DNA of 64,000 nt from Comamonadaceae bacterium (GCA_947372865.1 CANBVJ010000002.1:1-64000); one strand, 5' to 3'; counted from the stretch's first letter, positions 33,594-44,141 are shown. The notes: a model not told the origin generated them from the letters alone. Numbers and translations are program-made.

Positions 33594-33627
33594 CCCTCTG
33601 AGGTCCGGACAGCCGGACCTCAGAGGG
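33594..33627. repeat. Perfect 15-bp inverted repeat (hairpin), 4-nt loop, no U tract
   Basis: CCCTCTGAGGTCCGG-ACAG-CCGGACCTCAGAGGG. Confidence 0.9.
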
Positions 33628-33637
33628 CGTAAAGGCC

Positions 33638-35959
33638 TTAGCCTGCCGTCGTTTCCTCTGGCTTGGCGCGGCCTTCGCGCTTGGGCAAGGGTTGGATATC
33701 GAGCAGCACTTCGGTCTTGGACTCGTCCTTGTCGTCCAGATCCACTGTCAGGCGCCCACCGTCGGTCAGGCGGCCAAACAGCAGCTCGTCGGCCAGGGCG
33801 CGGCGAATCGTGTCCTGAATCAGGCGCTGCATGGGGCGCGCGCCCATGAGGGGATCGAAACCTTTTTTCGCCAGGTGCTTGCGCAGCTTGTCGGTAAAGG
33901 TGACGTCCACTTTCTTCTCGGCGAGCTGGGTTTCGAGCTGGAGCAGGAATTTGTCCACCACGCGCAGAATCACGTTTTCGTCCAGCGCCTTGAAGCCGAC
34001 GATGGCGTCCAGGCGGTTGCGGAACTCGGGGGTGAACAGGCGCTTGATGTCCACCATTTCGTCGCCCGACTCGCGCGGGTTGGTAAAGCCAATGGTGGCC
34101 TTGTTCATGGTTTCTGCGCCCGCATTGGTCGTCATGATCAGGATGACGTTGCGGAAATCAGCCTTGCGTCCGTTGTTGTCGGTGAGGGTGCCATGGTCCA
34201 TCACCTGCAAAAGCACGTTGAAGATGTCCGGATGCGCTTTTTCGATTTCGTCAAGCAGCAGCACGCAATGCGGCTTTTTGGTGACCGCCTCGGTCAACAG
34301 ACCACCCTGGTCAAAGCCCACGTAGCCCGGAGGCGCACCAATCAGGCGGCTCACCGCGTGGCGCTCCATGTACTCAGACATGTCAAAGCGAATCAGGTCA
34401 ATGCCCATGATGTAGGCCAACTGCTTGGCCGCTTCGGTCTTGCCCACGCCAGTGGGGCCGCTAAACAGGAATGCGCCGATGGGTTTGTCGCCCTTGCCCA
34501 GGCCGGAGCGCGCCATCTTGACCGCCGAGGCCAAAATGTCGAGCGCCTTGTCTTGGCCATAGACCACGCTCTTGAGGTCGCGGTCCAGCGTTTTGAGCTT
34601 GCCCCGATCGTCCTGAGAGACATTGGCTGGGGGAATGCGCGCGATTTTGGCCACAATTTCCTCGACCTCGGTCTTGGAAATGGTCTTTTTACGCTTGTTG
34701 GGCGGCAAGATTTGCTGCGCGGCGCCCGCTTCGTCAATCACGTCAATCGCCTTGTCAGGCAGGTGGCGGTCGTTGATGTACTTGGCGCTCAGTTCGGCGG
34801 CGGCCTGCAAGGCAGCCAAGGCGTATTTCACCTTGTGGTGCTCTTCAAAGCGCGACTTCAAACCTTTGAGAATTTCCACGGTTTGCTCAACGGTGGGCTC
34901 AAGCACGTCGATTTTCTGGAAACGGCGCGACAGCGCGGCATCTTTTTCGAAAATACTGCGGTATTCGGTGAAAGTGGTCGCGCCAATGCACTTGAGTTGG
35001 CCCGAGCTCAGGCTGGGCTTGAGCAAGTTGGACGCGTCCAGCGTGCCGCCCGAAGCCGAGCCAGCACCGATGAGGGTGTGGATTTCGTCGATGAACAGCA
35101 CGGCGTTGGGTCGGTCTTTAAGCGCCTTGAGCACGCCCTTGAGGCGCTGCTCAAAGTCGCCCCGGTATTTCGTTCCGGCCAGCAATGCGCCCATGTCCAG
35201 GGAATAGACCACGGCTTCTGCCAGCACTTCGGGTACGTCTTTCTGGGAAATGCGCCAGGCCAAGCCCTCGGCGATCGCGGTTTTCCCGACGCCGGCTTCT
35301 CCGACCAGCAAGGGATTGTTCTTGCGGCGGCGGCACAGGGTCTGAATCACGCGTTCGACTTCGTGCTCACGACCGATGAGCGGGTCAATTTTTCCGTCTT
35401 TGGCGAGCTGGTTCAGGTTTTGCGTGAACTGCTCCAAGGGCGACGCCTTCTCGTTCTTTTCGTTGCTGGCTTCTTCGCCCTCGGCGGCACCTTCACCCGC
35501 CTTGGGCAGCTCTGGCGGCTCGTTTTTCTTGATGCCGTGGGCAATAAAGTTGACAACGTCCAAACGGGTTACGCCCTGCTGGTGCAAGTAATACACGGCG
35601 TGCGAGTCTTTTTCGCCAAAGATCGCGACCAGCACATTGCTCCCCATGACTTCTTTTTTGCCGCTGCCGGTGGACTGCACGTGCATGATGGCGCGCTGTA
35701 TCACGCGCTGAAATCCGAGCGTGGGCTGGGTGTCCACTTCGTCCACACCTGCGACTTGCGGCGTGTTGTCCTTGATGAAATGCGTCAGCGACTTGCGCAG
35801 GTCGTCCAGATTGGCCGAACACGCGCGCAGCACTTCGGCCGCGCTGGGGTTGTCCAACAAGGCCAACAACAAATGCTCAACCGTGATGAACTCATGGCGC
35901 TGCTGACGGGCCTCAACAAAGGCCATATGCAGACTCACTTCTAACTCTTGGGCGATCAT
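33638..35959 (-). CDS. clpA: ATP-dependent Clp protease ATP-binding subunit ClpA
   Basis: Two AAA+ modules ([34 protein letters not shown]), N-terminal ClpN domain. Confidence 0.97.
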   Translation of the reverse strand: MIAQELEVSLHMAFVEARQQRHEFITVEHLLLALLDNPSAAEVLRACSANLDDLRKSLTHFIKDNTPQVAGVDEVDTQPTLGFQRVIQRAIMHVQSTGSGKKEVMGSNVLVAIFGEKDSHAVYYLHQQGVTRLDVVNFIAHGIKKNEPPELPKAGEGAAEGEEASNEKNEKASPLEQFTQNLNQLAKDGKIDPLIGREHEVERVIQTLCRRRKNNPLLVGEAGVGKTAIAEGLAWRISQKDVPEVLAEAVVYSLDMGALLAGTKYRGDFEQRLKGVLKALKDRPNAVLFIDEIHTLIGAGSASGGTLDASNLLKPSLSSGQLKCIGATTFTEYRSIFEKDAALSRRFQKIDVLEPTVEQTVEILKGLKSRFEEHHKVKYALAALQAAAELSAKYINDRHLPDKAIDVIDEAGAAQQILPPNKRKKTISKTEVEEIVAKIARIPPANVSQDDRGKLKTLDRDLKSVVYGQDKALDILASAVKMARSGLGKGDKPIGAFLFSGPTGVGKTEAAKQLAYIMGIDLIRFDMSEYMERHAVSRLIGAPPGYVGFDQGGLLTEAVTKKPHCVLLLDEIEKAHPDIFNVLLQVMDHGTLTDNNGRKADFRNVILIMTTNAGAETMNKATIGFTNPRESGDEMVDIKRLFTPEFRNRLDAIVGFKALDENVILRVVDKFLLQLETQLAEKKVDVTFTDKLRKHLAKKGFDPLMGARPMQRLIQDTIRRALADELLFGRLTDGGRLTVDLDDKDESKTEVLLDIQPLPKREGRAKPEETTAG

Positions 35960-36042
35960 GGCTTTTCCTTTATCTCAAACAAATGTCAGATGCCGCCCGA
36001 TATGGGTCCTGCAACTCCTAAGCGCTATATGGCGTCATCGCC

Positions 36043-36405
36043 TCAAAAACCAACCGGCTCACTCACACATTGCAAGGGATGGCCAGCGCGGCGCGCCGCG
36101 TCCAGCACCTGGTCCACTTTGGTAGCAGCCACATCCCTCGAATACACACCGCAAACCCCTTTTCCATCCAGATGGATTTTCAACATGATCTGGGTGGCAG
36201 TGTCCAGGTCCTTGGCAAAAAACTCCTGAATCACCATGACCACAAACTCCATGGGCGTGAAGTCGTCATTGAGCATCAAAACCTGGTGCATCTGCGGCGG
36301 CTGAACTTTGAGCGGCACACGCTCCAGAACCACTGTCCCACCGTCGTCACGCCGAGGAGTCGGCCGGGGAATGGATGGAGGTTTGGGTGGGGGGGATGTC
36401 GCCAT
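36043..36405 (-). CDS. clpS: ClpS adaptor protein
   Basis: [24 protein letters not shown]-type motif ([17 protein letters not shown]), adjacent to clpA. Confidence 0.96.
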   Translation of the reverse strand: MATSPPPKPPSIPRPTPRRDDGGTVVLERVPLKVQPPQMHQVLMLNDDFTPMEFVVMVIQEFFAKDLDTATQIMLKIHLDGKGVCGVYSRDVAATKVDQVLDAARRAGHPLQCVSEPVGF

Positions 36406-36489
36406 GATTGCTATTCTAGGGGCCGGGTGCGTGCGAAGGTCTCGCAGGGGTAATTGGTGCTATCGAAGTCATATTCAAGCACATAAAGC

Positions 36490-36529
36490 AAAAATCGCCA
36501 GCCGCAGTCAAGCAGGTCTGGCGATTTTT
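36490..36529 (-). terminator. Terminator (12-bp perfect stem, bidirectional A/T tails) downstream of icd
   Basis: AAAAATCGCCAG...CTGGCGATTTTT. Confidence 0.85.
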
Positions 36530-36562
36530 ACCGCTCTGGGCAGCAGGCTGCCCTCAAGAGGA

Positions 36563-37816
36563 TTACATGTGGTCGATCATGACCTGGCCAAAGCCGGAGC
36601 AGCTCACTTGGGTCGCACCATCCATCAAGCGGGCGAAATCGTAGGTGACTTTCTTGCTGGCGATGGACTTCTTCATGGAGCTGATGATCAGGTCCGCCGC
36701 CTCAATCCAGCCCATGTGGCGCAGCATCATTTCAGCCGACAAGATTTCTGAACCTGGGTTGACATAGTCCTTGCCGGCATATTTGGGCGCCGTGCCGTGG
36801 GTGGCCTCAAACATGGCGATGGTGTCGCTCAGATTGGCCCCAGGGGCGATACCAATGCCGCCAACTTGCGCGGCCAGGGCGTCAGACACATAGTCGCCAT
36901 TGAGGTTGAGCGTGGCAATGACGCTGTATTCGGCGGGACGCAGCAAGATTTGCTGCAAGAACGCGTCAGCAATGCTGTCCTTGACCACGATTTCTTTACC
37001 CGTCTTGGGGTTTTTGAATTTGCACCAGGGTCCGCCGTCAATCATCTCAGCGCCAAATTCCTTTTGCGCCAAAGCGTAGGCCCAATCGCGGAAGCCGCCT
37101 TCCGTGTACTTCATGATGTTGCCCTTGTGCACGATAGTCAGGCTGGGCTTGTCGTTGTCGATGGTGTATTGCAGGGCCTTGCGCACCAAGCGCTCGGTGC
37201 CTTCGCGCGACACGGGCTTGATGCCGATGCCCGAGGTGTTGGGGAAACGGATCTTTGTGACGCCCATCTCGTCTTGCAGGAACTTGATCAGCTTCTTGGC
37301 CTTGTCGGACTCGGCTTCGAATTCGATACCGGCGTAGATGTCTTCCGAGTTTTCACGGAAGATCACCATATTGGTCTTTTGCGGCTCTTTCACCGGGCTG
37401 GGCACGCCATCAAAGTACTGGATGGGGCGCAGACAGACGTACAAGTCAAGTTCCTGGCGCAAAGCCACGTTCAAAGAACGGATGCCGCCGCCCACGGGCG
37501 TAGTCAAAGGGCCCTTGATCGACACCACGTAATCGCGAATGGCATGCAAGGTTTCTTCGGGCAACCAGACGTCGGGGCCGTACACATTGGTCGATTTCTC
37601 GCCGGCAAACACTTCCATCCAATGGATCTTGCGTTTGCCGCTATAGGCCTTGGCCACCGCAGCGTCCACCACCTTAAGCATTACAGGCGTGATGTCCAGG
37701 CCGGTACCGTCACCTTCGATGTACGGAATGATGGGCTGGTCTGGCACGTTCAGAGACAGATCGCTGTTCACAGTGATTTTTTGGCCTTCGGTAGGGACTT
37801 TGATGTGCTGGTACAT
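36563..37816 (-). CDS. icd: NADP-dependent isocitrate dehydrogenase
   Basis: [26 protein letters not shown], substrate-loop and NADP-binding segments; start MYQHIKVP. Confidence 0.97.
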   Translation of the reverse strand: MYQHIKVPTEGQKITVNSDLSLNVPDQPIIPYIEGDGTGLDITPVMLKVVDAAVAKAYSGKRKIHWMEVFAGEKSTNVYGPDVWLPEETLHAIRDYVVSIKGPLTTPVGGGIRSLNVALRQELDLYVCLRPIQYFDGVPSPVKEPQKTNMVIFRENSEDIYAGIEFEAESDKAKKLIKFLQDEMGVTKIRFPNTSGIGIKPVSREGTERLVRKALQYTIDNDKPSLTIVHKGNIMKYTEGGFRDWAYALAQKEFGAEMIDGGPWCKFKNPKTGKEIVVKDSIADAFLQQILLRPAEYSVIATLNLNGDYVSDALAAQVGGIGIAPGANLSDTIAMFEATHGTAPKYAGKDYVNPGSEILSAEMMLRHMGWIEAADLIISSMKKSIASKKVTYDFARLMDGATQVSCSGFGQVMIDHM

Positions 37817-38028
37817 GGAGCGATCTCTGTTGGATGTCGATTCTTGGAAAGTGGCGGGCAACGCTTTATTGAAGCGCTACCCCTCGGAAGAACCGATTTT
37901 AGTCCCAAACAATTACGGGATTCTGTCAAATCTGCGAGGGAGATTGGGGGGCTGAACCGCGTCTGGAGCGCAATTTTCGGCGTCGCAGTGCGGCCAACCC
38001 GACAACCACTTGGTTCACAATTGCGCCC

Positions 38029-38490
38029 ATGAAGTACCTTCGCCCTTTCGCCCTTGTATTCGCCTGCGCCGCTGCGCTGTCCGGTCCCTGTGTCGCCCAG
38101 CCCGCGCCTCAGATGAACTTGCAGCGCACCACCCTGACCCTGGGCATTCACCAAATCCAGGCGCAAGTGGCACAGACAAACGAGCAGCACGCCACAGGCC
38201 TGATGTTTCGCACCGACATGCCGCAACAAGAAGGAATGCTGTTTGTATTCAACGCGCCAAGCCAGCAGTGCTTTTGGATGAAAAACACGCTTATTCCGCT
38301 GACCGCCGCCTTTGTGGCCGACGACGGCACCATCGTGAACCTGGAAAACATGCAGCCGCAAACCACCGAATCGCACTGTTCGAGCAAACCCGTGCGCTAT
38401 GTGTTGGAGGTCAATCAGGGCTGGTTTGCAAAGAAGGGGCTCAAGGCGGGCGCCAAGTTGCTGGGCGCGCCTTTTCAGTCAGCGCAGTAA
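38029..38490 (+). CDS. DUF192-family exported protein
   Basis: Signal peptide; QATGLMFRTDMPQQEGMLFVF, CFWMKNTLIPL, VLEVNQGW. Confidence 0.9.
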   Translation: MKYLRPFALVFACAAALSGPCVAQPAPQMNLQRTTLTLGIHQIQAQVAQTNEQHATGLMFRTDMPQQEGMLFVFNAPSQQCFWMKNTLIPLTAAFVADDGTIVNLENMQPQTTESHCSSKPVRYVLEVNQGWFAKKGLKAGAKLLGAPFQSAQ

Positions 38491-38605
38491 GCGCGCGCCC
38501 CGCATTGCGCCCAATGCTCTTTTTTCTGAAAGAGCATTGCATCCATCGTGCACTTTCGCCACGATTTCAAGCCAAAGCAAAAAAATCCTTGCAAAACGAA
38601 TAAAG

Positions 38606-38621
38606 CTGGATAAAAATACAG
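38606..38621 (+). promoter_or_regulatory. Near-consensus LexA box (upstream copy)
   Basis: CTGG-ATAAAAAT-ACAG (one mismatch to CTGT-N8-ACAG). Confidence 0.65.
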
Positions 38622-38624
38622 CCA

Positions 38625-38640
38625 CTGTTTAAGATTACAG
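38625..38640 (+). promoter_or_regulatory. Consensus LexA box of lexA
   Basis: CTGT-TTAAGATT-ACAG, 44 bp upstream of the lexA start. Confidence 0.9.
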
Positions 38641-38683
38641 TGTCGCCAGGCCTCTTGGCGGCAGCCCACACCCAGGAGCCACC

Positions 38684-39358
38684 ATGCTTGAAACCTTGAA
38701 ATTGACTGCCCGCCAGCAAGAAATCCTGACCCTGATTGAAAGCGCCATTGCGCGCACCGGTGCGCCCCCTACCCGCGCTGAAATCGCCACCGAACTCGGT
38801 TTCAAGTCCGCTAACGCTGCCGAAGAGCATCTCCAGGCCCTGGCCCGCAAGGGTGCCATTGAACTGGTCAGCGGCACTTCTCGGGGCATCCGCTTGCGCG
38901 GACAGTCCTTGCGCGACCTGCACGTATCGCGCTCCAAACAGCTTTCCTTGGGCATCCCTGGCCTGGCGCAACTGTCATTGCCCCTGATTGGCCGGGTGGC
39001 AGCAGGCTCGCCCATCCTAGCGCAAGAGCATGTCGAGCAAACCTATTACGTGGAGCACAGCCTGTTTCAACGCCAACCGGACTATCTTCTCAAGGTCAGC
39101 GGCATGTCCATGCGCGACGTGGGCATCATGGACGGCGATTTGCTGGCCGTGCAATCGACCAAAGAGGCCAAAAATGGCCAGATCATTGTGGCCCGCATAG
39201 GCGAAGAAGTAACGGTCAAGCGCTTTCGGCGCAACAAGCACCTGATTGAGCTGCACCCAGAAAACCCCGATTTCCAGGTCATTGTGGTCGAGCCTGGTGA
39301 GCCCTTCGAGATTGAGGGCCTGGCGGTCGGCCTGATTCGCAACACCATGATCATGTAA
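38684..39358 (+). CDS. lexA: SOS repressor LexA
   Basis: [44 protein letters not shown]; peptidase S24 region ([19 protein letters not shown]). Confidence 0.97.
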   Translation: MLETLKLTARQQEILTLIESAIARTGAPPTRAEIATELGFKSANAAEEHLQALARKGAIELVSGTSRGIRLRGQSLRDLHVSRSKQLSLGIPGLAQLSLPLIGRVAAGSPILAQEHVEQTYYVEHSLFQRQPDYLLKVSGMSMRDVGIMDGDLLAVQSTKEAKNGQIIVARIGEEVTVKRFRRNKHLIELHPENPDFQVIVVEPGEPFEIEGLAVGLIRNTMIM

Positions 39359-39377
39359 ATACATCAGGCCCATCACC

Positions 39378-39695
39378 ATGCTTCCAATGCTCTCATCCCA
39401 AACCGTTTCTGCCACCCTCTACCGCCTGGCCGACTGGTTCAAACCCGAAGGCGAACGCCCTGCACAAAAATCCGCACCGGCCGCCATTTTTCCGCTGGTT
39501 CGTACATCAAGTTCGGCCGTAGCCATTGCGCGCACCGCCCGTCCAAGCCAAACTCGCCGTCCATTGCGGGTGGTGCGGGTGGTTGATGCGGACCAAACCC
39601 GCAAAAATACCGGGCGGATCGTCATTTCTGGCTGCATGGCCGATGTCTGCGCCGAACTCGACCGCATGGTCCAAAGAGAAAGCGCGGCGGCATAG
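39378..39695 (+). CDS. Small uncharacterised protein downstream of lexA
   Basis: 105 aa ORF 20 bp after lexA, same strand; conserved-looking C-terminus RKNTGRIVISGCMADVCAELDRMVQ. Confidence 0.6.
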   Translation: MLPMLSSQTVSATLYRLADWFKPEGERPAQKSAPAAIFPLVRTSSSAVAIARTARPSQTRRPLRVVRVVDADQTRKNTGRIVISGCMADVCAELDRMVQRESAAA

Positions 39696-39821
39696 GCCCT
39701 GGCACCAAGCAGGCCAGGCGCGTTTTGACGCCCAGGCGACAACCCGGTTTCACAGGCGGGTGCGCACCCGGTCACAATGGGCCGCATGCGATCCTTTGCC
39801 CCCCACCGATAGAGTCCAAGC

Positions 39822-40541
39822 ATGGACGAACCGATTCTCACCATCGAAGAGCGAAGCGCCATTAATTCAGGGCGCTGGTTCTCGGCGCTCTCTCCATCGC
39901 TCAAGCACGACATCCTGCGCTGTGCCTACGTCAAGCGCCACCGGGACGGCGATCTGATCGCTGCCCGCGGCGAACCACCCGAAGAATGGATCGCCTGCGC
40001 CAAAGGCGCGGTGCGCGTGAGTTCGACCTCACTCTCGGGCAAGCAAATCACTTTGACCTATGTTGAGCCGGGCATCTGGTTCGGCGATGTCAGTATTTTT
40101 GACGGCGACCGGCGCACGCATGACGCTTATGCGCACGGCGACACCACCACCTTGTGCGTGGCAAAAGCCGATTTCAAAAAAATTCTGGCCTCGCACGTCG
40201 AGCTGTATGAGGCGCTTTTGCGCCTGCATTCCCGCCGCATCCGCCAGCTCTATGGCTTGGTGGAAGACCTCAACACCCTGCCTTTGCGTGCCCGCCTGGC
40301 CAAACAGCTGTTGCATCTGGTGCGCAGCTATGGCGTGCCGTCGCTCAGCGATGGCAGCGAAGTGCGCATTGGCCTGCAGTTGGCCCAAGAGGAATTGGCC
40401 CAATTGCTTGGCGCCTCGCGCCAGCGGGTGAACCAGGAGCTCAAATCCATGGAGCGGGACAACACGATACGCATTGAGCCCGGTGGCCTGGTGGTGCGAG
40501 ACCGTGCTGCGCTGCTCAAGATTGCAGAAGCCGACATTTAG
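39822..40541 (+). CDS. Crp/Fnr-family transcriptional regulator
   Basis: cNMP-binding fold followed by HTH LAQEELAQLLGASRQRVNQELKSMERDNTIRIEPGGLVV. Confidence 0.92.
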   Translation: MDEPILTIEERSAINSGRWFSALSPSLKHDILRCAYVKRHRDGDLIAARGEPPEEWIACAKGAVRVSSTSLSGKQITLTYVEPGIWFGDVSIFDGDRRTHDAYAHGDTTTLCVAKADFKKILASHVELYEALLRLHSRRIRQLYGLVEDLNTLPLRARLAKQLLHLVRSYGVPSLSDGSEVRIGLQLAQEELAQLLGASRQRVNQELKSMERDNTIRIEPGGLVVRDRAALLKIAEADI

Positions 40542-40581
40542 GCACTTTTCCCATGCCATTTCCACACCCTTTGAGAAGACC

Positions 40582-41667
40582 ATGAGCGACTTTGACCATT
40601 TTGTAGGCACCCAAGCGGTTGCAGGCCAGCATGCATTTGACGTGGAGGCACTGTCTTACTGGCTCGAAAAGAACCTGGCGGGTTACGCAGGTCCCTTGAC
40701 GGTCGAGTCCTTCAAAGGCGGACAAAGCAACCCGACCTACAAGCTCATCACCCCCACGCGCAGTTATGTGATGCGGGCAAAACCCGGGCCAGTGGCAAAA
40801 CTGCTGCCTTCGGCGCACGCCATTGAGCGCGAATACGCAGTCATGCGCGGCCTGGCCGGAACCGCTGTTCCGGTGCCCGAGATGTTGGTGCTGTGCGAAG
40901 ACGAATCCGTGATTGGCCGCGCCTTCTACCTCATGGAATTTATTGCCGGGCGCATTCTTTGGGACCAAACCCTGCCGGGCATGGAGCCGTCCGAGCGCAA
41001 AGCCATTTACACCGAGATGAACCGCGTCATCTCCGCCTTGCATTTGGTGGACTTTGCAGCCCAGGGTTTGGCCAGCTACGGCCGCCCGGGCAACTATTTT
41101 GAACGCCAGATTGCCCGCTGGAGCAAGCAGTATTTGGCCTCCGTCACCCAGCCCATTCCTGAAATGGACCAGTTGATTGCCTGGCTGCCCCACCACATTC
41201 CCGACATGGCCAAGTCAGAGACGATGGTCAGCATCGTGCATGGCGACTTCCGGTTGGACAACATGATCTTTCATCCGACCGAGCCGCGCATTCTGGCGGT
41301 GCTGGACTGGGAGCTTTCCACCCTGGGCCATCCTCTGGCCGACTTTAGCTACCACGCGATGGCCTGGAATATCCCACCGGGCAGCTTTCGGGGTATCGCC
41401 GGCATTGATGTGGAGGCGCTGGGCATTCCCACCCAAGCCGAGTACATCCGAATGTACTGCGAAAACACCCAACTGGTCAGCCCTGAAGCACTCAAGATCG
41501 ACTGGAACTTTTACATGGCCTACAACATGTTTCGCATTGCCGCGATTTTGCAAGGCATTGCCAAGCGCGTCGAAGCGGGCACCGCCGCCAGCGCACAAGC
41601 CGTGAGCTCCGGCGCGGGCGCAAAACCTCTGGCGCAACTGGCCTGGAAATTCGCCCAACAAGCCTAA
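40582..41667 (+). CDS. APH-family phosphotransferase (ACAD10/11-kinase-like)
   Basis: [60 protein letters not shown]. Confidence 0.9.
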   Translation: MSDFDHFVGTQAVAGQHAFDVEALSYWLEKNLAGYAGPLTVESFKGGQSNPTYKLITPTRSYVMRAKPGPVAKLLPSAHAIEREYAVMRGLAGTAVPVPEMLVLCEDESVIGRAFYLMEFIAGRILWDQTLPGMEPSERKAIYTEMNRVISALHLVDFAAQGLASYGRPGNYFERQIARWSKQYLASVTQPIPEMDQLIAWLPHHIPDMAKSETMVSIVHGDFRLDNMIFHPTEPRILAVLDWELSTLGHPLADFSYHAMAWNIPPGSFRGIAGIDVEALGIPTQAEYIRMYCENTQLVSPEALKIDWNFYMAYNMFRIAAILQGIAKRVEAGTAASAQAVSSGAGAKPLAQLAWKFAQQA

Positions 41668-41719
41668 GCCCCCCCCCTTTCCCCTCCTTCATTCACACAA
41701 CCCATCGATTGGAAACGCC

Positions 41720-42994
41720 ATGGACTTCGAATACTCAGAAAAAACCAAGTCGCTACAGGCCAAGCTTTTGGCCTTTATGGACGAGCACATCTACCCCGCA
41801 GAAGGTGCCTACCACGCCGAAATCGAGGCAAACACCGCCGCAGGCAAGCGCTGGACTCCGCTACAAACCATTGAAAAGCTCAAGGTCAAGGCGCAAGCAG
41901 CAGGTTTGTGGAACCTGTTCCTGCCCGTGGACAGCGCTGAAGCCTCTGGCTACCACGGTGCCGGTCTGACCAACCAGGAATACGCACCCCTGGCCGAAAT
42001 CATGGGCCGTGTCATGTGGTCCAGCGAAGTGTTCAATTGCTCGGCGCCAGACACCGGCAACATGGAAACCATTGCCCGCTACGGTTCTGCCGACGCCAAG
42101 GCGCGCTGGCTCAAGCCCTTGCTCGAAGGCAAGATCCGCTCCGCCTTTGCCATGACCGAGCCCGATGTCGCGTCCAGCGACGCCACCAATATCGCCACCA
42201 GCATCGAGCGCGATGGCGACGACTACGTTATCAATGGCCGCAAATGGTGGACCTCCGGCGCGGGTGACCCACGTTGCTCCATCTTCATCGTGATGGGAAA
42301 AACCGACCCAGAAGCAGCACGCCACTCGCAACAAAGCATGGTGCTGGTTCCCGCCGACACCAAAGGCATCACCATCGTGCGCCCTTTGACCGTCTTTGGA
42401 TATGACGACGCGCCCCACGGCCACATGGAAGTGCTCTTTAAAAACGTACGCGTGCCCGTGGGCAATATTTTGCTCGGCGAAGGCCGTGGCTTTGAAATCG
42501 CCCAGGGTCGCCTTGGCCCCGGACGCATCCACCATTGCATGCGCCTGATTGGCTTGGCAGAACGCGCACTGGAGCTGATGTGCAAGCGCGCTTCTTCGCG
42601 CGTTGCCTTCGGCAAACCCATTGCCGCCCAAACGGTGACACAAGAACGCATTGCCGACTCGCGCTGCAAAATTGACATGGCACGTTTGCTGACCCTCAAG
42701 GCCGCCTGGATGATGGACATGGGTGGCAACAAATACGCCAAAAACGAAATCGCAATGATCAAGGTTGTGGCGCCTACGATGGCCTGCGAGGTCATCGACT
42801 GGGCCATGCAAGTGCACGGCGGCGGTGGCATGTGCGACGATTTCCCGCTGGCTTACAGCTACACCAACGCGCGCACCTTGCGTTTTGCGGACGGCCCGGA
42901 CGAAGTACACCGCAACGCCATCGCCAAACTGGAGTTGGGCAAGTACGCCGTGAATCCTAAAGAAGTGGAAATGCCCATCACCCGGGGCTGCTAA
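41720..42994 (+). CDS. Acyl-CoA dehydrogenase (ACAD10/11-like)
   Basis: [75 protein letters not shown]. Confidence 0.93.
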   Translation: MDFEYSEKTKSLQAKLLAFMDEHIYPAEGAYHAEIEANTAAGKRWTPLQTIEKLKVKAQAAGLWNLFLPVDSAEASGYHGAGLTNQEYAPLAEIMGRVMWSSEVFNCSAPDTGNMETIARYGSADAKARWLKPLLEGKIRSAFAMTEPDVASSDATNIATSIERDGDDYVINGRKWWTSGAGDPRCSIFIVMGKTDPEAARHSQQSMVLVPADTKGITIVRPLTVFGYDDAPHGHMEVLFKNVRVPVGNILLGEGRGFEIAQGRLGPGRIHHCMRLIGLAERALELMCKRASSRVAFGKPIAAQTVTQERIADSRCKIDMARLLTLKAAWMMDMGGNKYAKNEIAMIKVVAPTMACEVIDWAMQVHGGGGMCDDFPLAYSYTNARTLRFADGPDEVHRNAIAKLELGKYAVNPKEVEMPITRGC

Positions 42995-43046
42995 ACGAAG
43001 GATAAACTGCAGCGCGCACGAGTCGCTGCAGTCGTCCGGGGTGAAT

Positions 43047-43679
43047 TTAGTGCAGGTGACGCGGTTTACGCCCGCCGCCATGGCCACTGCCAAAGCCACC
43101 GCCCGGTCCGCGCGGTGGCTTTCCTATTTCTAGTGAGCTCACCAAGGCGTCAAAGCGTTGCGCAAACAACTTGTCCACTTCGGCCACCACGCCGCCGAGT
43201 TCGGCGCCGTCAAAGTGGCGCTCCATCATGCTCACCACGTCTTGCACCAGCAAATCGCGCTGCACTTGCATGATTGCAGCCGGGTTGGGGCCAACAAACA
43301 GCATGACAAAGTCGTCGCGCGATTCACCCTCGGGTGCCTGCTCATCGTCGTCGTCGAAATCGGTGTCGTAGAAGGTAACTTCAATCGCAGCCCCGAGTGC
43401 GGCGAGTTCGTTAAGGTTCATGCACACCTCGTCGAGCACTTGGCGAAAATCATCATCTCCCGCCACTGTCCAGCACATCTGCAACAGGTGCTCGTCCGCC
43501 GAGAACGTGATCCCCGGCTCATCCTCGTAGGCACTTGCCGCAGCATCCGCCAGGTTACGGGCGCCGGCGTACTTCCACAAGGGTTTGAGCGCATCTTGCA
43601 GCGCATCAAAGCCAACGTCCGAACGCAAAGCAAGCTGTCCGTGGACGTGGATCTCAAAAGGTGTGTTGTAACGTGGCAT
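43047..43679 (-). CDS. Conserved hypothetical protein (DUF6806-like) with Gly/His-rich C-terminus
   Basis: 211-codon ORF, MPRYNTPFEIHVHGQLALRSDVGFDALQDALKPLWKYAGARNL; tail GGGFGSGHGGGRKPRHLH. Confidence 0.65.
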   Translation of the reverse strand: MPRYNTPFEIHVHGQLALRSDVGFDALQDALKPLWKYAGARNLADAAASAYEDEPGITFSADEHLLQMCWTVAGDDDFRQVLDEVCMNLNELAALGAAIEVTFYDTDFDDDDEQAPEGESRDDFVMLFVGPNPAAIMQVQRDLLVQDVVSMMERHFDGAELGGVVAEVDKLFAQRFDALVSSLEIGKPPRGPGGGFGSGHGGGRKPRHLH

Positions 43680-43757
43680 GGGCAACTGGTAGAACGGGGA
43701 AAGACACGTTGGGTTTGCGCCCAATGAGGCGGTTTCGCATCCAATAGTGAGTGTAGT

Positions 43758-43850
43758 TGGTGCCCGAGACCGGAATCGAACCGGTACGCCCGTTATTCAC
43801 GAAGCGGCGGATTTTAAGTCCGATGTGTCTACCTATTTCACCACTCGGGC
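43758..43850 (-). tRNA. tRNA-Leu(TAA), CCA encoded
   Basis: GCCCGAG...CTTAAAATCC...GGTTCGATTCC...CTCGGGCACCA on the minus strand, long variable arm. Confidence 0.97.
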
Positions 43851-43913
43851 CCTTGGCTCTATTGTGAACCAGAACGTCTGCACATCATGGTGCGCAAATC
43901 GCCGCGATGTATA

Positions 43914-43987
43914 TGGAGGCGCGGTCCGGAGTCGAACCGGACTAACCGGATTTGCAATCCGGGGCATAACCGCTTTGCTACCGCGCC
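43914..43987 (-). tRNA. tRNA-Cys(GCA), CCA encoded
   Basis: GGCGCGGTAGCAAAGCGGTTATGCCCCGGATTGCAAATCCGG...GGTTCGACTCC...CCGCGCCTCCA. Confidence 0.97.
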
Positions 43988-44029
43988 ATTTATGACATGG
44001 AGCCCGAAAAAGAGCTCCACACCCACTAA

Positions 44030-44058
44030 TAAAAAAGGGAAGCTTTTCGCTTCCCTTT
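44030..44058 (-). terminator. Terminator downstream of tRNA-Gly
   Basis: AAAGGGAAGC-GAAAA-GCTTCCCTTT followed by TTTATTAG on the minus strand. Confidence 0.8.
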
Positions 44059-44065
44059 CGGAATG

Positions 44066-44141
44066 TGGAGCGGGAAAAGAGTCTCGAACTCTCGACCTCA
44101 ACCTTGGCAAGGTTGCGCTCTACCAACTGAGCTATTCCCGC
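44066..44141 (-). tRNA. tRNA-Gly(GCC), CCA encoded
   Basis: GCGGGAATAGCTCAGTTGGTAGAGCGCAACCTTGCCAAGGTTGAGGTCGAGAGTTCGAGACTCTTTTCCCGCTCCA. Confidence 0.97.

Noticed and set aside
33692-35944. 750-aa ORF antisense to clpA
   Set aside because: Shadow ORF caused by high GC3 codon bias of clpA; no recognisable domain and low-complexity H/Q/V/G composition.
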